NCBI GenBank assembly: GCA_900323505.1
Contig: OOIN01000004.1
Span: 1,488,001 to 1,552,000, forward strand
DNA from: Ustilago trichophora
Taxonomy: Eukaryota > Basidiomycota > Ustilaginomycetes > Ustilaginales > Ustilaginaceae
DNA: 64,000 bases
Direction of reading: 5' to 3'
Numbering within the stretch: position 1 is the stretch's first letter; every line of letters starts with the position of its first letter. This document shows, piece by piece, positions 40,001 to 51,430 of the stretch. Below the pieces are notes generated by a model. The model searched no databases, was not told where the DNA came from, and saw only the letters and a program-made list of their open reading frames with translations. Made by a program: the position numbers and the translations under genes.

Positions 40001-43000
40001 ACAAGGAGCAACCAGATTCTGATTTCGAGGAAGTCTTTGTCGAAGTGAGAAAGTTGCTGTGCAGGCTGGCACGCTCCGGCCCCGCACACAAGGCGGTCGC
40101 ATTCGACGTCCCAGTAAGCGATTCTGAAGATCAGCAACCTCGTTCCGCTTTCAACATTCATCGCGGCCACCCTGCCAGCGAAGCTAAAGCACGCAATGCT
40201 GCCCTTGACTTGATTGCCATCTTTAACCGAATGGCTTTCAGCACACCCTGGATCGCCAACTCGGTGGACCGAGACATTGATCTGTCGATCCGAAAGCGCT
40301 GGGAGAAGAAGACACGCGCAGGATGCATCGCCATCTTCCGCGATCTGCTCGAGCTGCTCAGAGTCAAGTCTCCTTCTGCATCAGGAGCAGGCGCATCATC
40401 GTCCAGTGGCTCGGCTTGCACTTTGACCCGACTTGCCATCCTCGAGTGGCTGCTGCGCTTCCGTACAGATCGTCAGCATCGTGTGTACTTGGCCGGCGAC
40501 TTGGACGAACTTGTTCGCGCTAGCGCTCTCGTACTCATGAAGGGTCCTTTGGAGCCTGAAGATTTAACTGCTTTGGGTCGACACTCTAGCTCTGCTTCCA
40601 ACACTATCGATGTACGATCTCGAGCGGGCTCAAAAGCAGCGCCAGTGGCTGGTCGAAGCGAACGCGAGGGTCGCGATGCACAACGCAATATGGACGCCAC
40701 AGCCAGGTCCAAGTCTCGTCTGCGTGAGCTCTCACGAGAAAGGGGCAGGCCGGAACGTGTTCCGGATCCATCGAAGCGCGCTACGGGTGAACGAGATCGC
40801 AGCACCAGCCAGCAGAGGTCTGCTCGACCTGCACCGTACGAGCATCTTTGGCGTCTGCCACAAACCATCTCATTCGAGATGCCCAGTATCTCTCTCCGAA
40901 GCGACATCATCTACACCTACATCCACCAGCGAAACGATATGGAGTGCTGCGCTGGCAATACGCACCTTCACAGTGACAAAGACAACAAGCCTGCGCCCAT
41001 CCCTGTTTCAGAGTTCCTGGCCGTGGCGATCGAGATTCTCCGCTCTGAACCGGACTGGGAGGTTGTGTCGTATCTGCTCTGCCATCTGCCACACCAGCTC
41101 AGCAACAAACATCTCTTCTGCGGCCCCAAGGCGCAGCTCGAGGTTCTCCACTTGCGCAAAGAGATCTGTCAAGGCATTCTCGACGACGCGCTTCTGCCCA
41201 AGGTCATCCTTCCAGAGGATCTCAAGAAGACCGACGTGACTGCCGTGGTCTACGATACGCTTGTGACCCTCATCAGCTATCGGACGCTATTTTCGCGTGC
41301 AGAGCAAGATGAGATGGTGGACGCTTTCATCCGTGGTCTTAAAAAGTCACACACGACGGCGCGATCCTGCATCAAGGCTCTGTCAATCGCTTGCTACGAG
41401 ATGCAGAAGAGCTTCACGCGCTTCTTCTCAAACATGCTTCTTACGCTCACTGCTGTGCGCTCGCACATGACCATGAGTGTACACATCCTCGAGCTCATCG
41501 CTACTGTGGCGCAACACCCGGCTTGCTATGCCAACTTTACCGAGGCTGACTACAAGCGCGTCTTTAGCATCGTACTCCAGTATATTGAGTATCACCAGAG
41601 TCCTGAAGCAGCGACCCGTGATGACTACCGTGCAAGCCCAGCCACTTTCTCACTCTCGCAGTACGTCATGCTGATGGCATTCTACAACATTGCGCTCTGG
41701 TTCGTCATCCTCAAGATCAGCGATCGACCCAAGTATCTGCCTTACATCTCGCGTGGTCTGCTCAAGGCAAACGAGGCCACGGAGACCCTGTCGGATCAGA
41801 CGCAGGTGTGCTTCGACTTTTTGGCTCGATTCACTCACTCTAATGCCGACTCCAAGCCTAGAAAGTCGTTTGTCAACCAGCTCATCATGGGTGCGCCCTC
41901 AGCTGGTGCAGTCAAGGGCAAGGATGCAGCGCGACACTCGAAGACCTGGCTCATGGGCAACGGTCTGCTGACTGTCTCTACTGCCAAGAAGGCTGGTTGG
42001 GTCGAGATTGTCATTCGTCGTCCTTCAGGTACCGCAACGATGCTTTGCAAGCTCGAGAATGTCCCCACTGGAATTCTGCCAGATGAAAATGGAGAGAAGG
42101 ATCAGCTTCCCGCTGTTCTGATGATGAGCCGCGATCCCGAGTTGATGGCTTCGCCAACGCTGGCTGCGCCGTCAGACGAGCCGGCCGAGCTCGCCGCGGG
42201 ATCCCAGCATGAGATCGGTACCGAAGACAAGAAGACTGGCAGCAGCCTTCGTCGTCGCGTCGAAGACCGTCTTGAGATCAGCGAGCGTCTGCGTGCACGC
42301 CGACCGCTTGGTCCTGCTCATTTCGGCCTGGCTCCTCGACCGCGATCCTCGTCCTTCTCAGGCTCAACAGCTTCATCTTCGGTAGTGCAGAGCGGAGCTT
42401 TGAGCGAGGAACATGCTGCAAGCTCGCTAGCCATGCGTCAGGTGATGCGGGATATTCTGGGGACTGAAAAGGCTGCTACGAGCGCCGACTTGAATGGTGC
42501 CGGCGGGGCTTCCTCGACAGCATCCAGAGCTAAGACCACTGCAAAGGATGCAGAAGTGGATCCCAGTTTCTTTGCTCTGCAACTGTCGACGTATCCGGAT
42601 ATGTTGGAAGACACTGCGCCTATCCTGCTTCCCGACGAGCCTGCTACTGATAGGCTGATCAGAGCCGTCGACTTTACACCTGTGGTCGACTTCCACAAGA
42701 TCGGTGTTTTGTATGTCGGACCAGGGCAGGAGGAAGAGGTTGACATCCTCAGCAACCGACACGGTTCGCGTGCCTACACTCGCTTCCTGCAGGGCCTGGG
42801 CCATTTGGTGACACTCAAAGGTCAAGAGGATGTCTACACAGGTGGATTGGACCGCAACAATGACGAGCACGGCAAGCATGCGTACGTATGGACGGACGAG
42901 ATTTGCCAGATTGTATACCATACGGCAACTTTGATGCCCAACGACGAGCGCGATCCGATCCGACGCTCAAAGAAAGCGCTCATTGGTAACGACTTTGTGC

Positions 43001-43410
43001 ACATCGTCTTCAACGAGTCAGGACGTGACTACAAGTTTGGTACTATTGCTGGACAGTTCAACTACGTCAACGTCTGCATCTCACCAATGACTCGTGGCGG
43101 TGTCAATCTAGGATCAGCCAATCCGGAAGATGCCATCTTCTACCAGGTGACGCTACAACGTCGTCCAGGCATGCCTGAGTTCTCCCCCGTCGGCGATGGT
43201 CAGCTGCTCTCTGCAGACGCACTAGCCAGCTTTGTCCGCATCTTGGCACTTCATAGCAACGTAGCCAGCCAAATCTACCTGGATACCGGAGAGGCCATGC
43301 AACCGTACTCTTCCAACTGGGTGTCGAGGTTAGGCCACATTAGGAGGGCAAGGCAGCAGCATCTAGCGAAAAAAGCAAAAGCCGAAGGCTTGGATCCTGC
43401 AACCGTTCAG

Positions 43411-43442
<32 letters not shown>

Positions 43443-43503
43443 GATGGGGATGTCGGTAAACTCGAACAAGGCTGATCTGTATGATTTCACAAAGACTTTT
43501 TGA
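37012..43503 (+). CDS. TSC2: Tuberin (TSC2) homologue, Rap/Rheb GTPase-activating protein
   Basis: A 2163-residue intronless ORF counted from the first ATG (37012); the open frame upstream lacks an ATG. The N-terminal two thirds are Ser-rich and helical repeats like the tuberin N-terminal domains. A conserved tuberin-type block is at about 1275-1600. The Rap/Ran-GAP domain is at about 1885-2100, with IGNDFVHIVFN placing the catalytic Asn thumb at about 1993. A polyglutamine run (about 2133-2145) is near the end. TSC2 with TSC1 acts as GAP for Rheb and restrains TORC1 at the lysosome/vacuole. This Asn and the surrounding motif suggest an active GAP. Its stop codon is only 50 bp from a transposon end, so its 3' UTR is probably transposon-derived. 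TSC1 was not seen. Confidence 0.9.
43410..43443 (+). repeat. CAG/CAA run encoding polyglutamine in TSC2
   Basis: Thirteen or so consecutive CAG/CAA codons shortly before the TSC2 stop, outside the GAP domain. Confidence 0.85.
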
Positions 43504-43707
43504 AGGTCGACGGTTGACGAATCAGAGCAGCAAAAAATCATGCACTTAACGTAACCTATGTACTTCCGACGCGTTTCGTGATCACAAAATCGAGTTTGAT
43601 GGCAGCACTTGTCATGATGGCGTGCACACTGGTTTGTGAACCAATTCCATTGAAACTTCAGACACTGAGACCATGAACACTACAATACATGATGGTTAAG
43701 ATGGAAC

Positions 43708-46052
43708 TCAAAGCATAACACGAGAAGAGGTGGCAACAGGGAGTGTTGCATAGAAACCAAATGGATCTTCGTCGCTGTCATTGATGGTGCTGAGAGGCTC
43801 TCCATCATCAAGCTCATCAGCTGCCTGAGGCACTGCAGGTGGAGCAGCGCTAGCCAACAACATTGAAACACCTTTGTCACTATCAGAGAGTGCTTTGTCA
43901 CCATCATCTAATACTGGAGATGGCAGTCGGGCCCTGTGCTTCTCCTGCCCTCGCTTCTCCTTCCGCTGCTTCTTCCTCTGCTTGGCTGCAATTGCTGGCT
44001 CCTTCCAGATCAACTCACGCTCAGCCTGCTCACGTGTGATCATGATGTCTTTGGACAGCATCATTTGATCACCATCTCGCTTTTTTGTATGTACTTTCTT
44101 TGCCATTGTCCGAGTTTTCTCCTCCTGCTTTTGAAGCAGCATGTTCTCGGCCTCAAGCACCAAGATAATCGCACGAGGCTTTTCAAATGCCTCCATGAGG
44201 CTCTGCTTAAGTGCACTTGCATCTCGCTAGTTTGCCTCATGCTTGTGAGCATCAATGAGTGAGCTAATGCCAGCATTTGTCTGTCGAGGCTGACGTTCCT
44301 GTAGCAGTGTTTGCTGCTGCATACTTGACAACTGAGCTTGTTGTTGGCCAGGAAGTCGGTTGAGGACCTTCTCAGGGTCTGGATTAATGCTCAAGCCTGA
44401 GTCAGTGAATGCCTTCCATGCTGCAGTTGGCGTCATCACCTTTGCATGTGCCTGAGCATACAAGGATGCAAATTGGCTTTGGTTGACACTGTCCTGGCCA
44501 TGTTGAGCAGCATCGTTGACAAGGCGGTGAAAGGCATTGGAGAGTGGACCAAACAGTGAGGTGAGACATCAAGTGGCTGCATGACATGTGTCAAATGTGC
44601 CAGGTAGAAGAGTGGGATGATGCAGTGATTCCATGCTACAGTCAGGAATGCATTGCTCATGTGAGATTTGTGTCCATCCATGATGAGCAGACGCCACTGT
44701 GATGGTGTTGATGGTGTTGTATTTGGGATGAAGATGGTTTTGAGCCACATGATTGCAAGCTCATTGCTTGTCCAGCCATTGTCTGACTTTGCAAATGTTA
44801 AGGCCGTAGGGTCTAAGTACCGCAAGCGGTCACGGCCAGGTGAATAGGGTGGGATACAGAGCAGCTGTTCAGTTGTGACGGGCGGATCAGGTCGGAGTGG
44901 TAGGGGAAGCACACTAACTGAGTTGCTATGGAGCTAACTAAGTAATACATGCAACAAGTCTCTAAGATAGGAGTGAGAGTGGGTGCGGCCGCAAGCAACC
45001 ATCACAACCAACCTTGCTACAGCAGCGTGCGGCGCAATTGGTGATCTGGCCATGGCCGAGCATGGTCGGATCCGCCGGGGCACCCAACTGCAAATTTCTT
45101 GAGTTGCGATTAATCCCAATCCTTGCCAACCATTGGGTTGGAGGCCACGACGGATTGGGCGGACAAGCATCCACAGTTCTGCCGTAACGCCTGCTGGCCT
45201 TGGATCAGGGATATGGCTGCAATTGGGGGAGGCGGCTAGTACGGGCCAGTGTTCCTCGATCCTGACAGCAAATTGCCATGTTGCAGGAACATTCTGCATC
45301 TGCCGTTGCTCTCCAACTGTGTGGCGCTTTCCATGTGTGATCATAAGTGGCCAAAGCACCTGACCAGCACTTCCGATGCATTCAATAACTGAAGCCCACT
45401 CCCGGTTCCCTGGTTGAGATCAAAATCGGGCAGCTTGATTGCCTGCAGGCACAAGGACCTGCTCGCTACTACCAACACCAAACATGAAACCGGTTTCATC
45501 CATGTTGAAGATGTTGGTTGATGGAACAGCATAATTGCACATGATGAGAGTGAGCTGATTGTAGAATTGCCAGATGTTGTCCTTGGTTGCTCCTGTGAGG
45601 CGCGCATTGTTGAGGCAGCGAGACCATTGTGAGCGGATTGAAGGATGTCGGCGGAGGAACCCCTGCAGCCAGCTGGTGCCAACATCAGGAGCTTGGCTGC
45701 AGCCCAGAATGCCACGCAATATGGTGTTGGCATAGTCACGGATTAGAGCTGGCATCAAGGGGAACCCACTGCAGGCACAGCGTTGGATATGCTCAAGGAG
45801 AGCAGTCTCAGCAGCTGGAGTAAGTGCCTGTTGATTGGCATGGCTGGCTTGTTTGGTCTGTCTTCCCAAAAGGCGATGGCGGAGAGTGGCCTCAGGCACG
45901 TTGTTGGCAGCAGCTGCTCTGCAGAGACTTAGGTGGGTCTCATTGCCAAGCTCTGCAGCTGCTTGCTGAAGGCGGGCCTCTTGAGCATTGCAATCAGCAG
46001 CTCTGTCGGCGCAAGAGGCTATTGAAAGGTAGGATGAGGAGGGTCGTGGCAT
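43708..46052 (-). pseudogene. pogo-type DDE transposase, inactivated
   Basis: The frame starts at ATG 46052 and shows a psq-like helix-turn-helix (about 30-75), a CENP-B/Tc5-type DNA-binding domain (about 75-150) and the first DDE Asp in NMDETGF (near 45490). A TGA at 45420 interrupts it, and the frame then continues. At 45272-44791 it is split by a solo LTR; on both sides the sequence is collinear (VPATWQFA before, KSDNGWTSNEL after). The second Asp is in LLIMDGHKSH (near 44680) and the third in MQPLDV (near 44575). A frameshift follows shortly after and an in-frame TAG occurs at 44227. The C-terminal tail to 43708 is charged. At least four lesions make it non-functional. Confidence 0.88.
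44796..45267. mobile_element. Solo LTR of an LTR retrotransposon, nested in the pogo transposase
   Basis: A 472-bp segment interrupts the transposase frame exactly between two collinear parts. It begins TGTTAAGG and ends CCTGACA on the plus strand, so it has the TG...CA ends of an LTR. It is flanked by a perfect 5-bp direct duplication, GCAAA, at 44791-44795 and 45268-45272, as left by integrase. No gag or pol sequence is present, so it is a solo LTR from recombination between two LTRs. Its orientation cannot be fixed from the sequence. Family (copia or gypsy) unknown. Confidence 0.8.
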
Positions 46053-46278
46053 TGCAGGATGGAGAATACCAAGAGAAAGGCTTCAATGGTGAGGCAGGGT
46101 GGTGTTGACGAAGAGAGGCAGTGATGGTGACAAGAGCGGTGGCCAGAGGTGGTGGGAGAAAGGAAAGGAGAACAGACCTGCTGGGGTGATCATGCAGGGC
46201 ACTACCATCAGCGACGGTGAGAATTGGCTAATTTCAAAATGCGTCGGAAGTACACGTGCGTCGGAAGTACATAGGTTA

Positions 46279-48017
46279 TGTTACTGCGACCTTTCGAATG
46301 TTTGAAATGTGTGTGCTGTGCAGAAGCGATACCGAAGCTTATGGCAATTGTGCTATCCGAAGTTGAATCTCGCCCAAGTTGTGCGCTGGTCCTGCGTCGT
46401 TGACGCTGCTCTCACAATTGTATTGTGAACAAGAAGAGCCCTCCTCGGAGCCAGCTCACGATCTGGTGGTTCCTCAACAGGCGGCTTTCTGCCGGAGCCA
46501 ACCAGGATGTCTCCGTGAGGTGGCTTTAGGTAGAATTAGCTAGGATGGCCCTCAATAGGCCGGCCGGCCGGTTTTTTTTTTTTTTTTTGTTTGTTTGTTT
46601 GTTTTTTTTTTTTTTTTTTACTTCCCTATATACCTTTTTCTGAAACAATATGAGCGCTGCACCGTCGATCCGGCTCCCGGAAGGCCGGCCTGGGGTGAGC
46701 TTCTCACACGTCTTTGAAAATAGGTGCTTTCGACACAGTTCTGAAGAGACGCAACCTGGCTGCCGTCGCTTGACACAAATTTCCGCGAGCAAGCTTGCAA
46801 ACCTGCAGGAGTTACACAATCTATGCTATCCTCACTGGCTCTTGTTCGACCATGTGCGATTTGTACGGGAATATGTAGGATGAGGCTGAGTTAAGAATGA
46901 GCCTGGTTGCATAGGTTGAGCGGAGTGCCTCTGAGCGATGAAGCGATGGAGGGATGGGGAGAGGCTTCAAGGTTCGATCCTGCTCACTGTACGGTGATGA
47001 TGTTCTTACTTTGTTCTACAACCAAGTTAGCCTACATGACGCAATTGAAGGGCTTAGACGTCGTAACCTTTCAAGCAGTCTCGTAGCTGAAGCAGGGCGA
47101 CTGCTTCGAAGCCCATGTCACTTCCGCACAATTGTGTCAAATTCTCGCTGCGTCAAACATCAAACAGAGAAAAACTTGCGTAAATGAGGTGAAATGAAGA
47201 AATGGCATTTGGAAACGAAACAGCAATGACAACGAGGCAAGCTATGATACAGCGATGTACAGTAAGCTACATGAGAAAACGATCGTGTGCAAAAAAAAAG
47301 GGGACGAGCTAAAGGCGATGATCGACATAGCACTATGCAATGCAAGAGTAGTGTGTCCAGATACAATAAAGCGGGAAAGATGAAACGAAATACAGCAGGA
47401 TGAAAGCGAGAGATGGTATAAAAGGGGTAAAGGGAGCTGTTGTGCGAAGGAGCTAGGATTTGTGTGATTGGTGGCGGGTATAGAGTGAGGCGTGCTGTTG
47501 GGGATAAGGGTAAAACCGGGATGATAGGGTGTTACGCGATGCTTAGCTAAACGACGGACTGATGTGGTGTATATCGGGGTGGTGCCATGTCGACAAGATG
47601 TGATAGGGGTGATGGAGGCAAGTCGAGTAGAATTGCCAATTGCGCTCCAAGTAGCGCGTTGCGGTGACCGAAGACCAAAAAAAAAACCCCCAGAGATGAA
47701 AAAAAAAGTTGGAGATATTGGCGGAAGCGATGCGATTATGCCGATACAAGCCCAAGTTAAGAAGTGAATCCGAGTTGAGAAGGGATCCCAAATCGAGGAC
47801 GGACGAACAAAGATATTTTCGAAGGTAGATGCGTAGATGCGATTAAAGTACAGCTGGGATAAAAGGACAAGAAGTTAGCAAGAAGCCGAACGAAGGAGCC
47901 TTGACAAATGCGGCAACCGGTGCCGAAAGCCCAGACTGAGCTGAGAGAAATTTAGGGGGAAGTTTTGACGCGTGTCGACAGAACATGTCCAACAGTGCCA
48001 GCGCGGAAGGCAGAGAT
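46279..48017. other. Intergenic region, pogo element to the 429-residue gene
   Basis: 1.7 kb with no credible gene. It holds a T-rich tract with GTTT repeats (46573-46619) and A-rich runs near 47678-47707. A GGTTCGATCC resembling a tRNA B-box (about 46972) does not fold into a tRNA. Confidence 0.5.
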
Positions 48018-49307
48018 TTAGAACCAGAACATGATTTTCCTGGAACTCGAGCTCTGCTTGACCATGGCCCGAAGTTCGACTTCCACCTCTTCTTCATCTT
48101 CATCCTCATCGATGATGTGTTTGAAGAATTGGGTGATGACTTCGGTCCTTTCCCTAGTATCCCCGTTCCTCCTACGCTCTCTCTGGCGCTCGCTCTCACC
48201 CTGTTGCTGCTGGTGCTGGCTGCTGGGTGCGCCAACCTGATTCTGAGCCTCGGCCTCTACCTCAGCACCAAGACTGTTGAGCTCGCTAGTGACCGAAGAG
48301 AAAACGTTGTAGAGCGGGCTCCTGCTCTCGAAGCGAGGCTTGATCTTCATGGCCCTCCAGGGAGCCATCGCAGCGGTCTGCTCGCGGTGGTCGACAAAGG
48401 TGCGACGAGGATAGAGACCGTTGACGTAGCAAAAGCAGTAGCTTCCGGTGCAGGGGCAGTGAGGTGGTGGGCTGATGTCGGAACGAGCAAATCGAGGGGT
48501 GTGGAGCAGAGTAGGGTCGGCCATTTGAAGCGAAGGGGTCCACTCGTGGCGTGGGTATCCAATGGCTCGGGGGCCGCGACCGCGCAGGCGAAGGACTTCA
48601 TTCGCGAAATCCGTGTCGATGATGACGATGGGTGGGACAACGGTAGTGGTGGTGGTGGTGGTGGTGGTGGTGGTGGTAGTGTCCCGAGCCTTGCCTTTGC
48701 CTTTGCCCTTGCCCTTACCACTGTCAGAGACCTCGGCAGGGTTAGCATTAGCAGCGGCCTGAGCAGCGAGCAACACATCAAACGAGACGAATTCGGACTC
48801 GTTGTCGTCAAACGTGACTGAATCCTCCTTCTTGCCAAAAAGGTTGATGCGATCCACGACCGCCATCAGGCTAGCAAAGAAAGCGCAGCGTGCGCGAGCA
48901 AATCCTCCTTTCACTCTTGCCTCTGGCTCCATAACCTCCTCTTCTCCACCATTGAGCACCGACTCCGAGACAAAAGGGTAGAGCGAATCGAGCGTCGACT
49001 GCGACTCAAAAAAGGCATGGGGAACCTGATGCATCACCTCGAGGCGACCACCACGGACGCCGTCGAGAATCGCCTGGAGCGAGGCGCGCGAGTCGAGGCT
49101 GTCGAGTGAGTCATAGCTCCACTGGCTCTCGATGGTGTTGGCGCGTGGACGGAGTAAGTTGAAGCGGCCAAGTGCGCTGGTGCTGCTCTGCTGGGGGAAG
49201 GAGACGAGGCTGGGTTCGACGGTGAGAATGGGAATGGACGAAGGAGTGGGAGGAAGGGGAGCAGCGGCGGGGGGCTGGTTGGTAGTCTGCTTCTGGAAAG
49301 ACTTCAT
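48018..49307 (-). CDS. Hypothetical protein with polythreonine tract
   Basis: A 429-residue intronless ORF starting MKSFQKQTTN. I do not recognise a domain. Visible parts: a Pro-rich N-terminus, a region with repeated SLDSL/SLD motifs (about 65-85), a KG repeat followed by about 13 consecutive Thr (about 200-225) encoded by ACC triplets, a Cys/aromatic cluster CPCTGSYCFCYVNGLYPRRT (about 285-305), a Gln/Arg-rich stretch and an acidic segment near the C-terminus. No signal peptide or membrane segment. Codon bias fits a real gene. The ordered-looking parts around the Cys cluster may be the functional core. Function unknown; possibly lineage-specific. Confidence 0.6.
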   Translation of the reverse strand: MKSFQKQTTNQPPAAAPLPPTPSSIPILTVEPSLVSFPQQSSTSALGRFNLLRPRANTIESQWSYDSLDSLDSRASLQAILDGVRGGRLEVMHQVPHAFFESQSTLDSLYPFVSESVLNGGEEEVMEPEARVKGGFARARCAFFASLMAVVDRINLFGKKEDSVTFDDNESEFVSFDVLLAAQAAANANPAEVSDSGKGKGKGKGKARDTTTTTTTTTTTTTVVPPIVIIDTDFANEVLRLRGRGPRAIGYPRHEWTPSLQMADPTLLHTPRFARSDISPPPHCPCTGSYCFCYVNGLYPRRTFVDHREQTAAMAPWRAMKIKPRFESRSPLYNVFSSVTSELNSLGAEVEAEAQNQVGAPSSQHQQQQGESERQRERRRNGDTRERTEVITQFFKHIIDEDEDEEEVEVELRAMVKQSSSSRKIMFWF

Positions 49308-49575
49308 GTTGGACGAGAAAGTAAGAAAAGGAATAGAGTTAGAATAAGAGGTAGAGTAGGATGGTATTGTAGCGAGCTAGGAGCGCTGTATGTGTAAGGA
49401 AATGGGAAGAGAGGAGTGTGGATAGAATGATGCCGAGAAAGAAGAGGACGCATGAATGGGAAAGCCTGGGTATATGTAGTCGAATTGCATCTATGTGAGC
49501 GGATCTAGGGAAGGGAGCGGTGGTGTACACGATAAGGATACAAAGCGGTGCACTTCAGCACAGTACAGCGCAGCA

Positions 49576-49863
49576 TCATGATGGGGCAGTACCGGGCGAT
49601 GCCGAAGAGGAGGAGGATGCTGCTGCTGTTGCTCCTCCAGCGCCTGCGGTAGGTTGCATCTTTTGGTAAGCGGCCTCTTTCTCCTGGTTAATCTGGAGGT
49701 CTAGCAGACGTTTACGTTTCTTCTCCTCCTGACGCGCCTCATCGCGCTCCACGCCTCGGTACATGACTTCGCGCTCCCTCTCCTGCATGTAGTGGACGCC
49801 CCAGACAGTGAGACCCGAGACGAGGACCGAGGCGGCTAATGTGAGTTTGGCTGGTCGAGACAT
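49576..49863 (-). CDS. PET117: Cytochrome c oxidase assembly factor PET117
   Basis: A 95-residue ORF. The N-terminus has a single membrane segment (about 5-25, LTLAASVLVSGLTVWGVHY) followed by the conserved QEREREVMYRGVERDEARQ, the signature of PET117. After about 60 residues the tail is Ala/Ser-rich and not conserved. Known role: a mitochondrial inner-membrane factor for cytochrome oxidase assembly that couples heme a synthesis with Cox15. Length fits the family (yeast 107). Divergent from LSM6 across about 1 kb. Together with QCR6 it is the second respiratory-chain gene in the window. Confidence 0.88.
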   Translation of the reverse strand: MSRPAKLTLAASVLVSGLTVWGVHYMQEREREVMYRGVERDEARQEEKKRKRLLDLQINQEKEAAYQKMQPTAGAGGATAAASSSSSASPGTAPS

Positions 49864-50874
49864 GGCTTGATTCGCATGAAACTGTCAATTCTGTCGAACT
49901 GTGCTTGCTCGCCGGGTAAAGAAAAACTCCGTGCTTGGGCAAAGTGCCTTGAAGAAGCGTCGAGGAGGGAGTGTGATTGGGCAAGAGATCAAATCCGAGC
50001 CAGTGGAACGTAGCGAGAAAGCCAGAGGATAGCTGCACCAAGCAATTGCAGTCAGGGGGCCAAATTTTGAACTTCCTGCAAGACCGCCGTGTGAAAGGCA
50101 CGGGGAGCAGCAGGAGGATAAAGGTTCGGGGTGGCTTGGTTCGAGCAAGACGAGCTGGTGCAGCTCTTGTCTTTGGCGTTCTTGGGTGGCGTGGGATTGG
50201 AGCGCAGAGTAGGGTGAGTTTGTCAGGCGGGCAGTATGCAGTTCGTCTTTTGTGATGACAAAAGCCTAGGTTCAGAGCGGAGTGCAGATAGCAGATATAG
50301 AAAAGGAATGAAGAAGACGAGTTTGTAGTTGATGTTGAGAAGAAGTTGGTAAATTTCGGAAGTCGGCATTACAAAATCAATCGATCACGGTTGGAATTGC
50401 TCTGTAGCCAAGCTCTGAAATTTGTTTCCAACTGCAGACAGCGATGTAGTGAATTCTAACCGAGAATTTCGCGTAAAGTGGAGTGCGCCTAAGTCCCGTG
50501 CGAGGCGCGCTTAAGAAGTGGACTGCATGAAATAGACACAGCGAGATACAACTTGAACTCGAAATCCATCGCAAAAGCTGGGTAGCATATACCCTTACGA
50601 CCACCACAACATCCTACTCCTCCTCTGCCGTGCTCGATCAACAAACTACACACAATCGCACAAAATTGCACACGTACGCACGCCTACAATTCCGCACGTA
50701 CACACTTCGAATTGCGAGCACGAATCACACATCCAGAGCAGGAACGGCAGCACAAGTTTTGCATCGAGCGTAGTTACCTGGGTTGTTCTCTCCTCCCCCC
50801 TTTTCAAGCAAACCATACCCGCAGCAACAACAACAACAACAGCAGCAGCAGCAGCAGTATCAGCAAGCATCATA
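49864..50874. promoter_or_regulatory. Divergent promoter region PET117/LSM6
   Basis: 1 kb between opposite start codons. Next to LSM6 it has a CAA/CAG repeat (about 50821-50857) in the probable 5' UTR. No other gene seen. Confidence 0.5.
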
Positions 50875-51430
50875 ATGTCTTCAGCACAGGCGAAGTCAGG
50901 GAGCCCCAACGATTTCCTTAAAGGAGTGATTGGAAAGAATGTCAATGTTCGTTTGAATTCTGGAATCGATTACCGTGGAGTACTATCCTGCCTCGATGGA
51001 TACATGAACATTGCCCTCGAGCAGACGGTCGAGTACGTCGATGGCGTCAAAAAGAATTCATACGGTGACGCTTTCATCCGAGGCAACAACGGTAAGTTAC
51101 AAAAGCTCCCAAGCTAGTCACTAGACAGACTGTATGCTGACTGACCCATATTTCTTCTCACTCTGAATGCGGTGCGCGCTCCTTATCTCGCGTTCGTTTT
51201 GCTGACACTATCAAATCTGGACTTGACCTCGTGCGACTACGCAAATTTGTCCGACATCGACCCCTGAACGGATTCCCAAATCGCTATGCATGATGCTGAA
51301 ACCTTTGCCCCCTCGCCAACGATTACCGACCCGTGTATCTCCTGTCCTCTGACTCGACACCCGCATCTTCCAACTGCATAACATCACCACCGGGATCGCA
51401 GTAATGTATATCACCGCTCTCGAAAAGTAA
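50875..51430 (+). CDS. LSM6: U6 snRNA-associated Sm-like protein LSM6
   Basis: Two exons: 50875-51091 and 51402-51430, intron 310 bp with GTAAGT and CAG. The spliced protein has 81 residues (human 80, yeast 86). Sm1 is visible as FLKGVIGKNVNVRLNSGIDYRG followed by LSCLDGYMNIALEQ, and Sm2 as GDAFIRGNN then VMYITALEK; the second exon supplies only the last nine residues. LSM6 is part of the LSM1-7 ring (mRNA decapping, cytoplasm) and the LSM2-8 ring (U6 snRNA, nucleus). Without splicing the frame ends in a false stop at 51117. A diverged copy of the exon 2 region lies at about 53535-53634. Confidence 0.93.

Larger units (their letters stand above)
43554..46276 (-). mobile_element. pogo/Tigger-type DNA transposon, decayed, with nested solo LTR
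   Basis: A 2723-bp element bounded by a perfect 19-bp terminal inverted repeat: ACCTATGTACTTCCGACGC at 43554-43572 and its complement at 46258-46276. It is flanked by TA (43552-43553 and 46277-46278), the Tc1/mariner/pogo target duplication. Part of the right TIR is repeated internally at about 46241-46253 (GCGTCGGAAGTAC). It carries a minus-strand DDE transposase relic and a 472-bp LTR inserted later. Without the LTR and its 5-bp duplication it would be about 2.25 kb, a normal pogo size. The left end lies 50 bp after the TSC2 stop codon. The perfect TIRs suggest fairly recent arrival despite the coding damage. Confidence 0.9.

Noticed and set aside
46920..46995. tRNA gene suggested by GGTTCGATCC
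   Set aside because: T-stem does not pair, and no A-box or cloverleaf can be formed around it.
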